This document shows positions 1 to 7,227 of a stretch of DNA of 17,875 nt, piece after piece. The stretch is from JTS-RE9 sp964649195 (lineage in GTDB: Bacteria; Planctomycetota; Phycisphaerae; Phycisphaerales; Phycisphaeraceae). The translations under genes were made by a program, and so were the position numbers. The notes under the pieces are model-generated. The model did not search any database. It was not told the origin of the DNA and was given only the letters and a program-made list of their open reading frames with translations. The stretch lies in NCBI GenBank assembly GCA_964649195.1, contig CAZYPK010000112.1:1-17875 (forward strand), given 5' to 3'. The stretch's first letter is position 1; each line of letters opens with the position of its first letter.

Positions 1-72
1 CCCGCGGACGGGCTTCGCAAACGAACGGCTCGGCGGGAGCCTCGCCCTCCCGGCCACATGCGATTGCCCTGT
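1..72 (+). repeat. Terminal inverted repeat, left copy (REP-like)
   Basis: Positions 1-39 are an exact reverse complement of 17821-17859. Weaker similarity continues to about position 72, matching 17788-17820 on the other strand, including a shared GCCCTG end. A hairpin follows the conserved core: CGGGAG at 34-39 can pair with CTCCCG at 47-52. In the other copy the same place forms an 8-bp stem with different loop bases, so the structure is kept while the sequence drifts. This resembles a dispersed REP-type palindrome. Because it lies at the very start of the window, its left end may be cut off. Seen directly; the REP label is inference. Confidence 0.75.
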
Positions 73-84
73 TGAACTTCACCC

Positions 85-112
85 TTGACGTTTGCGTTTT
101 GTTTGGTATTTT
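85..112 (+). promoter_or_regulatory. Candidate sigma70-type promoter for the first DUF1579-like gene
   Basis: TTGACG at 85-90 and TATTTT at 107-112 are separated by 16 bp in a T-rich spacer. Transcription would start near 119, giving a leader of about 105 nt before the ATG at 224. The match to the -35 consensus is 5 of 6. No activator or operator site is evident. Confidence 0.4.
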
Positions 113-223
113 ACCCAAGCCTCGCCGCAATGCCTTTGGTCCGCAGCCCGGACCCCCGGAAGCCGGACCTATGATCGTTCAGCAATCGGTTTTGATCACC
201 ACTCCATTCCTGAAGGGAACCGC

Positions 224-712
224 ATGATCACGCCTCCGCAGAAAGAACATGAATGGCTCAATCAGCTTCTGGGGGACTGGACCTATGAAAGCGAATTTTC
301 CATGGGGCCGGACCAGCCGCCCGGCAAGAGCCAGGGCACCGAGTCCTTCCGATCCCTGGGCGGCCTGTGGGTCATCGGCGAAGGCCAGGGCGAGATGCCC
401 GACGGCAACACCGGAAAAATGATCCTCACCATCGGCTACGATCCCGCCAAGGGACACTACGTGGGAACGTGGATCGGCTCCATGATGAACCTGCTCTGGA
501 TTTACGAAGGTCGCCTCGATGACACCGGCAAGGTTCTCACCCTCGCCGCCGAAGGCCCCAACTTCGCCGACGGCGGCAAGACCCGCGCCATGTTCCACGA
601 CATCATCACCATCATCAGCCCCGACCACCGCACCCTCACCTCGGAAATGCAGGGTGAAGACGGCCAGTGGACCCGGTTCATGACCGCTCATTACCGCCGC
701 GCCAAGGCGTGA
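224..712 (+). CDS. DUF1579-like small protein, cytoplasmic
   Basis: A protein of 162 aa that I assign to the DUF1579 type from its pattern: an N-terminal HEWLNQLLGDWTYE segment, a GLWVIGEGQG strand, an LTIGYDPAKGHYVGTW strand and a late IITIISPDHRTLTSE segment. It has no signal peptide or membrane segment. The function of this family is not established; the fold is probably a small beta barrel. An in-frame opening extends upstream to 92. I chose the ATG at 224 because GAAGGGA lies at 213-219, five bases upstream, and because the family similarity begins right there. The next gene downstream encodes a related lipoprotein, so the two may be paralogues. The 3' end is followed by a hairpin repeat element at 740-882 that could also end transcription. 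Confidence 0.8.
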   Translation: MITPPQKEHEWLNQLLGDWTYESEFSMGPDQPPGKSQGTESFRSLGGLWVIGEGQGEMPDGNTGKMILTIGYDPAKGHYVGTWIGSMMNLLWIYEGRLDDTGKVLTLAAEGPNFADGGKTRAMFHDIITIISPDHRTLTSEMQGEDGQWTRFMTAHYRRAKA

Positions 713-739
713 ACCGTACCCCCGATTTTTCGCGTTGAC

Positions 740-882
740 GTTTATTGATGGTCGCTTTAGTAAAAGCCCCAAGCCCGATGGCGAGTCCGCGAGCCGTCGG
801 GGTATTCCGGTTCGATACCCCAAGGGTTCGGCGGACCTCACCCTTGGGCTTGGGAATTTTACTAAAGTGACCATCAATAAAC
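740..882. repeat. 143-bp hairpin (MITE-like) element, copy 1
   Basis: The ends are imperfect inverted repeats: GTTTATTGATGGTC at the left matches the reverse complement of GACCATCAATAAAC at the right, and the arms continue for about 37 bp through TTTAGTAAAA and CCCAAGCCC. The interior also contains shorter palindromic matches (CCCAAGGG-type blocks). The same element occurs in opposite orientation at 15977-16128 with a nearly identical interior. The other copy has an extra 9 bp near the middle of one arm. No open reading frame of its own and no clear target duplication are seen. Probably a non-autonomous mobile or structured intergenic element; it lies between the two DUF1579-like genes. Confidence 0.85.
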
Positions 883-938
883 GGACACCATTCCACGCCA
901 ATGACATCATCGACATCCGCACCACTCAGGAGCAACCC

Positions 939-1589
939 ATGACCTCTTGCCGCCTCACGCCGATCGTCCTGGCTTCGCTGACCTTTGTCATGTCACTGGC
1001 CGGCTGCGCCGCCACCGACCATGCCGCCAAACCGAATGCCAACGCCCAACCTCCCGAATTCAAGCTCCCGCCCGGCTGGACCGAAGCGGACATGCAGGCC
1101 TGCATGATCGCCGGCACGCCGGGCAAGGAACAGGAACGGCTGCTCAAGGATGTGGGCACATGGAAAGGCCGCAGCACCATGTGGATGTATCCCGGCTCCG
1201 AACCCATGCACACCGAGGCGACCTTGAAAGTCACCTCCTTCATGGATGGGCGATATGCCAAAACCGAATGGACCGGCGAAATGCCGGGCATGGGCCCCTA
1301 CAAGGGCTTCGGTCTCACAGGCTACGACAACATTGCCGGCAAGCACGTCAACCTCTGGGTTGACAACCAATCGACCGGCCTGATGACCGGCGCCGGCGAA
1401 CGGTCCGCCGACGGCGGCACGATGACGTGGCTCTTCCCCTACACCTGCGCGATCACCCGGAAGCCCGGAGTGTTCCGGCAAATCGAAAAGAATCCAGGCC
1501 CTGACCGAAAGATCATTGAAATGTTCGGCAACGATCCCAAGACCGGCGTCGAATACAAGATGATGCTCATCGAACTCGCCAGGCAGTGA
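939..1589 (+). CDS. DUF1579-like lipoprotein
   Basis: A protein of 216 aa. Residues 1-22 form a lipoprotein signal with a hydrophobic stretch and the lipobox LAGC, so the mature protein would start at lipidated Cys23. After a Pro/Ala/Asn linker comes a domain resembling the upstream DUF1579 protein: LLKDVGTWKGRS near 68, a MDGRYAKTEWTGEM strand, a GFGLTGYDNIAGKHVNLW strand and a final EYKMMLIELA strand. Its ligand or partner is unknown. The frame is open from 735 through the hairpin repeat. The ATG at 939 is preferred because of the signal peptide and an AGGAG at 928-932. The presence of both a soluble and a membrane-anchored version side by side suggests a duplicated pair, but the sequences are well diverged. 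Confidence 0.82.
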   Translation: MTSCRLTPIVLASLTFVMSLAGCAATDHAAKPNANAQPPEFKLPPGWTEADMQACMIAGTPGKEQERLLKDVGTWKGRSTMWMYPGSEPMHTEATLKVTSFMDGRYAKTEWTGEMPGMGPYKGFGLTGYDNIAGKHVNLWVDNQSTGLMTGAGERSADGGTMTWLFPYTCAITRKPGVFRQIEKNPGPDRKIIEMFGNDPKTGVEYKMMLIELARQ

Positions 1590-1599
1590 ACGTGCAGAC

Positions 1600-1687
1600 G
1601 GGATCACTGAAAAACCTCGCGCCCAAGCCGCTTGCGGCTTCGCAATCCCCCGGTTCACGGTATATCGGAGGGTTATTCAGAGGTCCC
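1600..1687. repeat. Palindromic element with GGTTATTCAG ends, copy A
   Basis: The ends are inverted relatives: GGGATCACTGAAAAACC at 1600-1616 and, at 1671-1687, the reverse complement of GGGACCTCTGAATAACC. The middle carries CGCGCCCAAGCCGCTTGCGG, also found in the copies at 8034-8148 and 17028-17114 (inverted in the last). It starts about 10 bp after the stop codon of the lipoprotein gene. No coding potential. Confidence 0.75.
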
Positions 1688-1741
1688 AAGGGTTTTTCCT
1701 GCCTTCCTGCCTTCCTTAGAGGCCATTCCGAACCGTTTGGA

Positions 1742-1757
1742 GGTTATTCAGGAGTCC
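1742..1757. repeat. Solo end of the GGTTATTCAG palindromic element
   Basis: GGTTATTCAGGAGTCC matches the end of the element at 17028-17114 exactly for 16 bp, but no second arm is present other than copy A just to the left. The stretch 1688-1741 between them holds short TGCCTTCC tandem units. It may be a decayed copy or the remnant of a tandem insertion. Confidence 0.5.
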
Positions 1758-1772
1758 AGATATTGGTTGGCT

Positions 1773-1788
1773 GTTCGCCTTGGCGAAC
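1773..1788. other. Perfect 7-bp hairpin downstream of the glycosyltransferase gene
   Basis: GTTCGCC, a TT loop, then GGCGAAC. It lies 22 bp past the stop codon of the minus-strand glycosyltransferase at 1811, so it would be in the 3' end of the exopolysaccharide transcript. No T tract follows on the minus strand, so it is not a standard intrinsic terminator. It may stabilise the mRNA end, or be chance. Confidence 0.35.
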
Positions 1789-1810
1789 GACGTGGGGTGC
1801 GCCGCGGAGA

Positions 1811-3133
1811 TCATTCGCCGCCGAGCAGTTTCAGCATCGGCTCAAGCTGTCGATCCCAGGTGTAACGCTCTTCGATGCGCCGGCGGGCGTTGGCGGCCAG
1901 ACGTTGGCGCAGGTCTTGATCGGTGAAGATCGATTCGAGATGCGTCACCCATTGATCAGGATCATGGGCCACGAGGAAGTGTTCGCCATGCATGCCTTCA
2001 ACGCCCTGGGCCGCGCCGGGTGAACAGACCACCGCCCGCTGGCTGCTCATGGCTTCGAGCACCTTGTTCTGCACGCCGCGCGCGATCTGCAAAGGGGCGA
2101 TCACCGCGCTGCATTCGCGCAGGTGAACCCGCACATCGGGCACGGAGCCGACGACTTCCACGCCGTCCCTGAGCGAAAGCCGCTTGACCCGTTCGGTGGG
2201 GTTGCGGCCGATGATGTGAAAGGTCGCATCGGGCACGCGCTTGAGCAGCCTGGGCATCACCTTCTCGACGAACCACTCGACGCCCTCGTGGTTGGGCTTG
2301 TAATCGAGCACGCCGACGAAGCAGAAGTGATGATTGCCGGGGTCCGGCTGGGGCGCGAAGTAGTTCATATCGACGCCGTTGCCCACCACGGTCAGACCGG
2401 GATGATCGCCGACATGTTCGCGGTAGCAGTTGGCTTCGGTCTGACTGACGACGGTGATGGCGTCGTAGTGATCGCGGCTGCCGGACTCGATGTGGCGCAG
2501 CCGGCGGGCTTCGGCCGCATAGACCCACTTCATGGGGGGCGTGCCGGCCCTGGCGTAGGAGGCCCATTTCTGCGAATCGACATCGACCAGGTCGAGCACG
2601 TGGCGGACGCGGCGCGTCGAGCCGTCGGCATTCCTGCCGGGCTTCCGCATGAGGTGGCGGGCGTAATGAATCATGCCGGTGCAGAAGGTCAGCACGCAGT
2701 CGAAGGGTTTCTGTTCGTGCCAGAGTTCGATGGCGTCGGCCAGGCCCCGTCGAAAGAACGAGGCGGGCGTCGCGGCCTGCCCGGTGAGCAGCGCCACCGC
2801 GCCGCGGATTTTGCTGCCGTATGGAGTGATCGGTTGCAACTCGACGCGATTGGCCATGGTGCTCAGCAGTTGATGATGCTGAAGCCAGACCGGTTCATCG
2901 CTGGTGCAGGCGATGGCGACATCGAAGTGTTTGGCGAGCAGCTTGAGCAGGTGGAAGCTGCGGATGCGGTCGCCGCGGTCAGGCGGGTAAGGCAGGCGAT
3001 GGGTGAGCATCAGCACGCGCCTGCGGCGCGTGGCGGGTTCCCCGGCGCCATCGGCCTGCATGTGCGCCAACGTCCCGCCGAAGGTGGAAAGCGGCGCGGC
3101 GGAAGCCGGGTTGTCTTCGATGGCGGTGGTCAT
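1811..3133 (-). CDS. Group 4 glycosyltransferase, exosortase-associated (TIGR03087-like)
   Basis: A protein of 440 aa that probably adds a sugar to the growing exopolysaccharide repeat unit at the cytoplasmic face. A leader of about 38 residues is followed by the N-terminal Rossmann domain starting VLMLTHRLPYPPDRGDRIRS. The C-terminal nucleotide-sugar-binding domain holds HFCFVGVLDYKPN, the CSAVIAPLQIARGVQNK block and KVLEAM. The phrase APLQIARGVQNKVLEAM strongly resembles the PEP-CTERM/XrtA-associated GT4 family that I know as TIGR03087; membership is from memory. The start is uncertain: a TTG at 3151 is in frame, but the ATG at 3133 avoids the repeat-derived sequence upstream. No good ribosome site is visible for either. 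It is the last gene of the minus-strand exopolysaccharide locus, separated from the kinase by an AT-rich inverted repeat. Confidence 0.85.
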   Translation of the reverse strand: MTTAIEDNPASAAPLSTFGGTLAHMQADGAGEPATRRRRVLMLTHRLPYPPDRGDRIRSFHLLKLLAKHFDVAIACTSDEPVWLQHHQLLSTMANRVELQPITPYGSKIRGAVALLTGQAATPASFFRRGLADAIELWHEQKPFDCVLTFCTGMIHYARHLMRKPGRNADGSTRRVRHVLDLVDVDSQKWASYARAGTPPMKWVYAAEARRLRHIESGSRDHYDAITVVSQTEANCYREHVGDHPGLTVVGNGVDMNYFAPQPDPGNHHFCFVGVLDYKPNHEGVEWFVEKVMPRLLKRVPDATFHIIGRNPTERVKRLSLRDGVEVVGSVPDVRVHLRECSAVIAPLQIARGVQNKVLEAMSSQRAVVCSPGAAQGVEGMHGEHFLVAHDPDQWVTHLESIFTDQDLRQRLAANARRRIEERYTWDRQLEPMLKLLGGE

Positions 3134-3163
3134 TGGGAATGCGAAAGGCAAAAAGGCGAAGGC

Positions 3164-3316
3164 AAAAGGCGAATACTTATTATTTAATGCTTAATACTTA
3201 ATGGCTATTTCAGAGGGTGCAAGGCGCGTCCGCTTCAACTCGTGCATTGCGTTTTCTCTTCCGAAATAACCAATAAGTATTAAGCATTAAGCATTAAATA
3301 ATAAGTATTCGCCTTT
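3164..3316. repeat. AT-rich inverted repeat between kinase and glycosyltransferase
   Basis: The left arm (about 3164-3211) reads AAAAGGCGAATACTTATTAT and continues with TTAATGCTTAATACTTA. The right arm (about 3264-3316) is its reverse complement with one extra TTAATGC-type unit. About 50 bp of unrelated GC-richer DNA forms the loop. The arms are much more AT-rich than the surroundings. A related inverted repeat at 10713-10833 shares TTATTATTTA and an outer GGC. It could form a long hairpin in the mRNA and uncouple the glycosyltransferase gene from the kinase. Confidence 0.8.
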
Positions 3317-3337
3317 TTGTCTTTCGCCTTTCATGTC

Positions 3338-4399
3338 TTACTTCTTGTCCGCGTAGCCGTACCCGTATCCGTACCCGTAGCTGTATTTGTAGAGGTAGCG
3401 GGAGATGTAGTGCTTCATATGGGTGAGGATGACGCCGGAGACTTCGCAGTTGGAGGCTCGCAGCAACCGCTTGGCGCGTTCGACGGCGCCGCTGGGTGTC
3501 TTGTTGAGTCGCACCACCAGCAGCACCTGGTCCGCCATCGCGCCGAGGATGCAGGCGTCGGTGACGGTGATGACCGGGGGCGAGTCGATGAAGATGTGGT
3601 CGTAGCGATCCTTGAGCTGATCCATGAGCTGATGCATGCGCGGGCTTGACAGCAACTCGGTGGAGTGCGTCGAATCGCGGCCGCCGGCGGGGATGAACTG
3701 AAGGTTTTCGTAGATGGTCGGATGAACGGCCTGCTCGAGGTTGGTCACTTCGCCGCGCAACAGTTGCAACATGCCCGGCGAACACTCGCGGTCGAACAGC
3801 TTGGAGAACGAGGGACGGCGAAGATCGCCTTCGATCAGCAGGGTCTTGTGGTTGCGAAGCTCGGAAAAGACGATGCCCAGGTTGGCGGTGGTCACGCTCT
3901 TGCCTTCTTCAGGCGTGGAGCTGGTGAGCACGGTGATCTGCATCGTCCGGTTGCGCGAGCGCGCCAGAAGCTGGGTGCGGATGGCGCGGTACTGTTCGGT
4001 GACCGCGGAGCCGCGATCGTGGTGGACGACCACCTCGGCGGAGTAGCCGTTGAGCTTGGACGGGGGCACGGCAGGCAGCGCGGTCGGCTCGCTGATGTCC
4101 AGGCGGTTTTCATAAACCTCCTGCGCATCCGAACGGGCGCGGTCCGCCGCGGCCGACACGGGCGAGGCATGGACGGGAGCGGAGGAGATGGGCGGCGGAA
4201 TGGGCGGCAGGCCCATCTCGCGCTCGACTTCCTTCACCAGCGCCTCGGCCTCCACCTCGTCGAAGACCAGCCCGCCGCTCTCGGGCGCGGAGGGCTGACC
4301 CGGCGCGCCGGAGGCGTCGTCGATCGGCGGCAAGGCCGAGGGGTTTTTCGCGCCTTGCTCTCGCCTGGCACGGTTCATTGCGTCAAATACGTCGCCCAT
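3338..4399 (-). CDS. Bacterial tyrosine kinase (BY-kinase, CpsD/EpsG-like)
   Basis: A protein of 353 aa. It autophosphorylates on tyrosines and with the chain-length protein controls exopolysaccharide polymer length and export. Residues 1-120 are a Pro/Ala-rich linker without membrane segments. The kinase domain has the oligomerisation motif EQYRAIR at 135-141 (ExxRxxR), Walker A TSSTPEEGKS at 159-168, Walker A' LLIEGDLRR at 187-195 and Walker B HIFIDSPP at 268-275. The C-terminus is a tyrosine cluster, nine Tyr between 331 and 349, ending in alternating Gly-Tyr. The kinase is separate from the co-polymerase, as in Firmicutes and exosortase loci. An in-frame start lies at 4447, but the ATG at 4399 has AGGAG eight bases upstream. 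Its first bases overlap the end of the ATPase gene by 17 bp, which suggests translational coupling. Confidence 0.93.
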   Translation of the reverse strand: MGDVFDAMNRARREQGAKNPSALPPIDDASGAPGQPSAPESGGLVFDEVEAEALVKEVEREMGLPPIPPPISSAPVHASPVSAAADRARSDAQEVYENRLDISEPTALPAVPPSKLNGYSAEVVVHHDRGSAVTEQYRAIRTQLLARSRNRTMQITVLTSSTPEEGKSVTTANLGIVFSELRNHKTLLIEGDLRRPSFSKLFDRECSPGMLQLLRGEVTNLEQAVHPTIYENLQFIPAGGRDSTHSTELLSSPRMHQLMDQLKDRYDHIFIDSPPVITVTDACILGAMADQVLLVVRLNKTPSGAVERAKRLLRASNCEVSGVILTHMKHYISRYLYKYSYGYGYGYGYADKK

Positions 4400-5285
4400 C
4401 GTTGAGCTCCTGGTCTCCGCTCGCGTCGCCGGCAATCTCACTAGCAAACATATCGGCTACCGAGCCGTCGAAATTCGGCAACATCTGAGAAATCGCCCGT
4501 CTTACTATCGCCGAGTCGATCAGATTCGTGTTGCACGAATACCCCACAAGCAGGGCGTTGTCGCACACAAGGTTCACAATGCGCGGCACGCCGTTGCTGT
4601 ACTCAAAAATCGTCTGAAGCGCCTCACGCGAAAAATCGACGTTCGGACGGCCCTTGCTCGCCCGCACCAGTCGATACGCAATGTAGCGCGTCGTGTCGTC
4701 AAAACCCATCGGCTGAAGGTGCATGTACATCACGATCCGCTGAATCAGCGGCGCCAGACGCGGATGTTTCAGCGTCGCACGCAGCTCCGGCTGGCCCAGA
4801 ATCAGAAGCTGGACCAGCTTGTCGGTCTCGCTTTCCAGATTCGTCAGCAGCCGCAGTTCCTCGAACTCATCGATGGTCAAACACTGGCCTTCATCGATCA
4901 CCACCACCACCGTGCGGCCCATCGAGTGCTGGCCTTCGATGTATTTCTTCAGTTGCATCAGCAGCGTGGCCTTGTCGCTGTCGGCGGCGGTTTCAATCTG
5001 AAACTCGGAGGCGATCATCTTCAGCAGCAGGTGCGAAGAGGAGACGCGGGTGTTGTTGACCAGTGCGATGCGGGCGTCGGCGCCCAGGCGGCGAATGAGC
5101 GTGCGCGTGAGCGTCGTCTTGCCGGCGCCGATTTCGCCGGTGATCAGGGCGAAGCCGCGCCGGTTGCGCACCGTGTATTCCAACTTGGCCAGGGCTTCGC
5201 GGTGCTGTTCGGTTTCGAAGAAGAACCGCGAATTGGGCGTGTTGTTGAAAGGCGGGACGGCCAGGTTGTAAAAGTTTTCGTACAT
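4383..5285 (-). CDS. AAA ATPase of the ExeA / XrtA-associated type
   Basis: A protein of 300 aa starting MYENFYNLAVPPF, the typical opening of ExeA-like ATPases. Walker A GEIGAGKTT is at 50-58 and Walker B VVVVIDEGQ at 126-134. The ATPase core continues with ELRLLTNLESE and ILGQPEL, the usual ExeA sensor-region pattern. The family includes the general secretion ATPase GspA/ExeA and a version found in PEP-CTERM/exosortase exopolysaccharide loci. The position between the Wzz-like and kinase genes fits the latter. There is no peptidoglycan-binding domain and no membrane segment, so it is the short form. Its exact role in polysaccharide export is not known. It ends inside the kinase gene (17 bp overlap). 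Confidence 0.9.
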   Translation of the reverse strand: MYENFYNLAVPPFNNTPNSRFFFETEQHREALAKLEYTVRNRRGFALITGEIGAGKTTLTRTLIRRLGADARIALVNNTRVSSSHLLLKMIASEFQIETAADSDKATLLMQLKKYIEGQHSMGRTVVVVIDEGQCLTIDEFEELRLLTNLESETDKLVQLLILGQPELRATLKHPRLAPLIQRIVMYMHLQPMGFDDTTRYIAYRLVRASKGRPNVDFSREALQTIFEYSNGVPRIVNLVCDNALLVGYSCNTNLIDSAIVRRAISQMLPNFDGSVADMFASEIAGDASGDQELNDGRRI

Positions 5286-5305
5286 CGGATTAAAACAAGT
5301 TCCGG

Positions 5306-5424
5306 GTTCCGGGTTCTGAGTTCTGAGTTCTGAGTTCTGAGTTCTGAGTTTCGGATTTCGGGGGGGAGGGCTGAAGCCGTTCGGATTCGCGCTCTGATTT
5401 CTTGCTTTCTTGCTTTCTTGCTTT
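5306..5424. repeat. Short tandem repeats between wzz-like and ATPase genes
   Basis: GTTCTGA is repeated five times at 5313-5347 with a degenerate GTTCCGG unit before and GTTTCGG after. About 50 bp further, CTTGCTTT is repeated three times at 5401-5424. The whole 161-bp gap (5286-5446) is made of such simple units. No promoter or terminator is convincing here. Slippage-prone, so copy number probably varies between strains. Confidence 0.8.
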
Positions 5425-5446
5425 TCCGCCTTCCTCCGCCTTCCCT

Positions 5447-7096
5447 TTACACTCCGCCCATGAACTGCTGGCTGATGAAGCGGACCGGGTTGTCCTTGAA
5501 CTGGTCGTACTTGTGGGGGAGTTCGAGGCTGAGGTAGGTCATGAAGAAGACGCCGCCGAGCACGAGCAGGAGGACCATGGTGACGGCCGGGAAGATGCCC
5601 CAGCCGAAGATCTTGCGACGCATCGCCGCCGCCGGGCTGACGATCTCGTTGATGGCGCCCAGCACCGGCAGCTTGATCTCATCGATGGCCTGCTCCACCG
5701 AGCGGTAGGAGTGGTCCAGCAGTTCGGCGAGGATGATCATCAGCGTGCCCACCGCCAGCCCCAGCGCCACGGCGCCGGCCAGAATCTTGATCAGCGTCGG
5801 CGAACTGGGCTTGGCCAGTTCCGGGGCCCGCTGCACGAAGCTCAGACGCAGGCCGCGGTCGCCGACGGAGAGCGCCAGCGCCATCTGCGTGCGGCGAAGG
5901 CTGTCATCCCAGAACTTGAGCTGATCGGTCGATTCCGAAAGCTCGCGCTCGATCTTGAGATACTCGTTGCGGTACTGGAAGAAGTTGCGGTTGTAAACCT
6001 CGACCTTCTCGATCTCGGCGACCATCTCCTCCATGCCTTTTTCCATCGCCTGCAATTCGCTGGTCCTGGTGGCGATGTCCTTCTTGGCGGCGATCTTCTC
6101 GACGTTGGGCACCTGCTCCACCTCAACCCGGTCGCCGCCCTCGAACTCGGCCAGTTCCTTCCGCGCCTCCGCGATGCGGCGGCGAAGGTCCTTGACCTGC
6201 GGATGCTGCTCGGTGCGACGCAGGCCGTAGAGGTTTTCGTCGAGCATGGCCTGAAGGGTCTTGAGTTTTTCCTTGATGGCCGCCAGTTCCTCGTTCTCGG
6301 AGGTCTTGCGGTTCTCCACGAAGTCAGGCTCTTCGGCCTCCCATTTCATCAGTCCTTCGAGCGACGCCTTGGCCTTGTCCAGTTCCGCCTTGCGGCGTTC
6401 GCGCTCGGTCTTGAGCTCGGCGAGCTTGTTGTAGATGACCATCGGGTCTTCGGGGTTGACGCCGCCGCGTTCGATGGTGAAGCGCAGCTTGGCGCCTTCC
6501 AGATCGCTGACCTTGCGGCGATAGCGGGCCACTTCCTGGTCGAAGAACTTCTTCTGCTCCAGGAGGGTGTCGTCCATTTCGTTGCGGACCTTGCGGATGT
6601 AGTTTTCGACAAGCTGGTTGCACACCTGGGGGACGAGGGTGCGATCCGTGTCGGTGTAGGAGACGGAGAGGAGGTCGATCTGGTCGCTGGCGACCTGGGT
6701 GCCGATGTGGATCGAATTGGTCAGCCGGTTGACCAGATCGTTGTATTGGATTTTGCCATCGGAGGTGAGTTCGCCGTCGATGGATCGCGGGAACCCCTTG
6801 GTGAGGTTGAGATCGGTGATGAGCTGCTCGATGGCGGGCCGGCCCTTGAAGTTGTAGTGCATCAGGGCGCGGATGCGGCCATAGGCGTCGCCCAGGGCGC
6901 TGGTGCCGCTGTTGGGGGATGAGTTGAAGTCGCTGCGGCGCTGGAACTTGGCCTCGGCCGAGTATTCGCGGGGCCACCACTGGCTGGAGAAGATGAAGCC
7001 GATCATCACCAGCACGACGGGGTAGAAGAACTTCTTCTTGTGCCGAAGAAGGATTCCAAACCATTCATTGAGGTTCGCGGGTTTTCGCCATGCCAT
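5447..7096 (-). CDS. Polysaccharide co-polymerase / chain-length determinant (Wzz/GumC-like)
   Basis: A protein of 549 aa in the inner membrane with a large periplasmic coiled-coil part, which sets polymer length and links synthesis to export. Membrane segment 1 is at about 24-45 (FFYPVVLVMIGFIF). The periplasmic part contains FQRRSDFNSS and then long charged helices from about 180 to 400, for example ELKTERERRKAELDKAKASL. The Pro-rich motif RAPELAKPSSP precedes membrane segment 2 at about 440-462. After DHSYRSVEQAIDEIKLPVLG a third hydrophobic segment (AVTMVLLLVLGGVFFM) lies at about 503-522, which many GumC proteins lack. There is no kinase domain; that function is on the separate downstream gene. 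The start ATG at 7096 has GGGGA eight to nine bases upstream. The mRNA leader carries a 7-bp hairpin at 7130-7150. Confidence 0.92.
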   Translation of the reverse strand: MAWRKPANLNEWFGILLRHKKKFFYPVVLVMIGFIFSSQWWPREYSAEAKFQRRSDFNSSPNSGTSALGDAYGRIRALMHYNFKGRPAIEQLITDLNLTKGFPRSIDGELTSDGKIQYNDLVNRLTNSIHIGTQVASDQIDLLSVSYTDTDRTLVPQVCNQLVENYIRKVRNEMDDTLLEQKKFFDQEVARYRRKVSDLEGAKLRFTIERGGVNPEDPMVIYNKLAELKTERERRKAELDKAKASLEGLMKWEAEEPDFVENRKTSENEELAAIKEKLKTLQAMLDENLYGLRRTEQHPQVKDLRRRIAEARKELAEFEGGDRVEVEQVPNVEKIAAKKDIATRTSELQAMEKGMEEMVAEIEKVEVYNRNFFQYRNEYLKIERELSESTDQLKFWDDSLRRTQMALALSVGDRGLRLSFVQRAPELAKPSSPTLIKILAGAVALGLAVGTLMIILAELLDHSYRSVEQAIDEIKLPVLGAINEIVSPAAAMRRKIFGWGIFPAVTMVLLLVLGGVFFMTYLSLELPHKYDQFKDNPVRFISQQFMGGV

Positions 7097-7129
7097 GTCT
7101 CAGTTCCCCATGATCGGATTCGTTTGTCC

Positions 7130-7150
7130 GGGCGGGTCCGGTTCCCGCCC
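7130..7150 (-). other. GC-rich hairpin in the leader of the chain-length gene
   Basis: GGGCGGG at 7130-7136 and CCCGCCC at 7144-7150 can pair around a 7-nt loop. It lies within the 131-bp gap between the Wza-like and Wzz-like genes. On the minus strand no T-run follows, so termination by the usual intrinsic route is unlikely. It may protect or process the mRNA between the two genes. Confidence 0.45.
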
Positions 7151-7227
7151 ATGCCTGATTGACCGGTTTGAATCTTCGCCCAGGTCGTGGATGCCGGTTG
7201 CGATCGGGCAAGCGGCATCGGCACGGG

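Noticed and set aside
1773..1788. LexA-type operator or intrinsic terminator
   Set aside because: The palindrome has GTTC and GAAC in the wrong order and spacing for known SOS boxes, and there is no T tract for termination.
2123..3187. Open frame of 354 codons on + opposite the glycosyltransferase
   Set aside because: Shadow frame; the minus-strand frame holds the glycosyltransferase motifs.
5402..6922. Open frame of 506 codons on + opposite the chain-length gene
   Set aside because: It is antisense to a gene with clear membrane segments and family motifs. Its translation is rich in His, Asp, Val and Leu without any known motif, as expected from a GC-rich gene read on the other strand.
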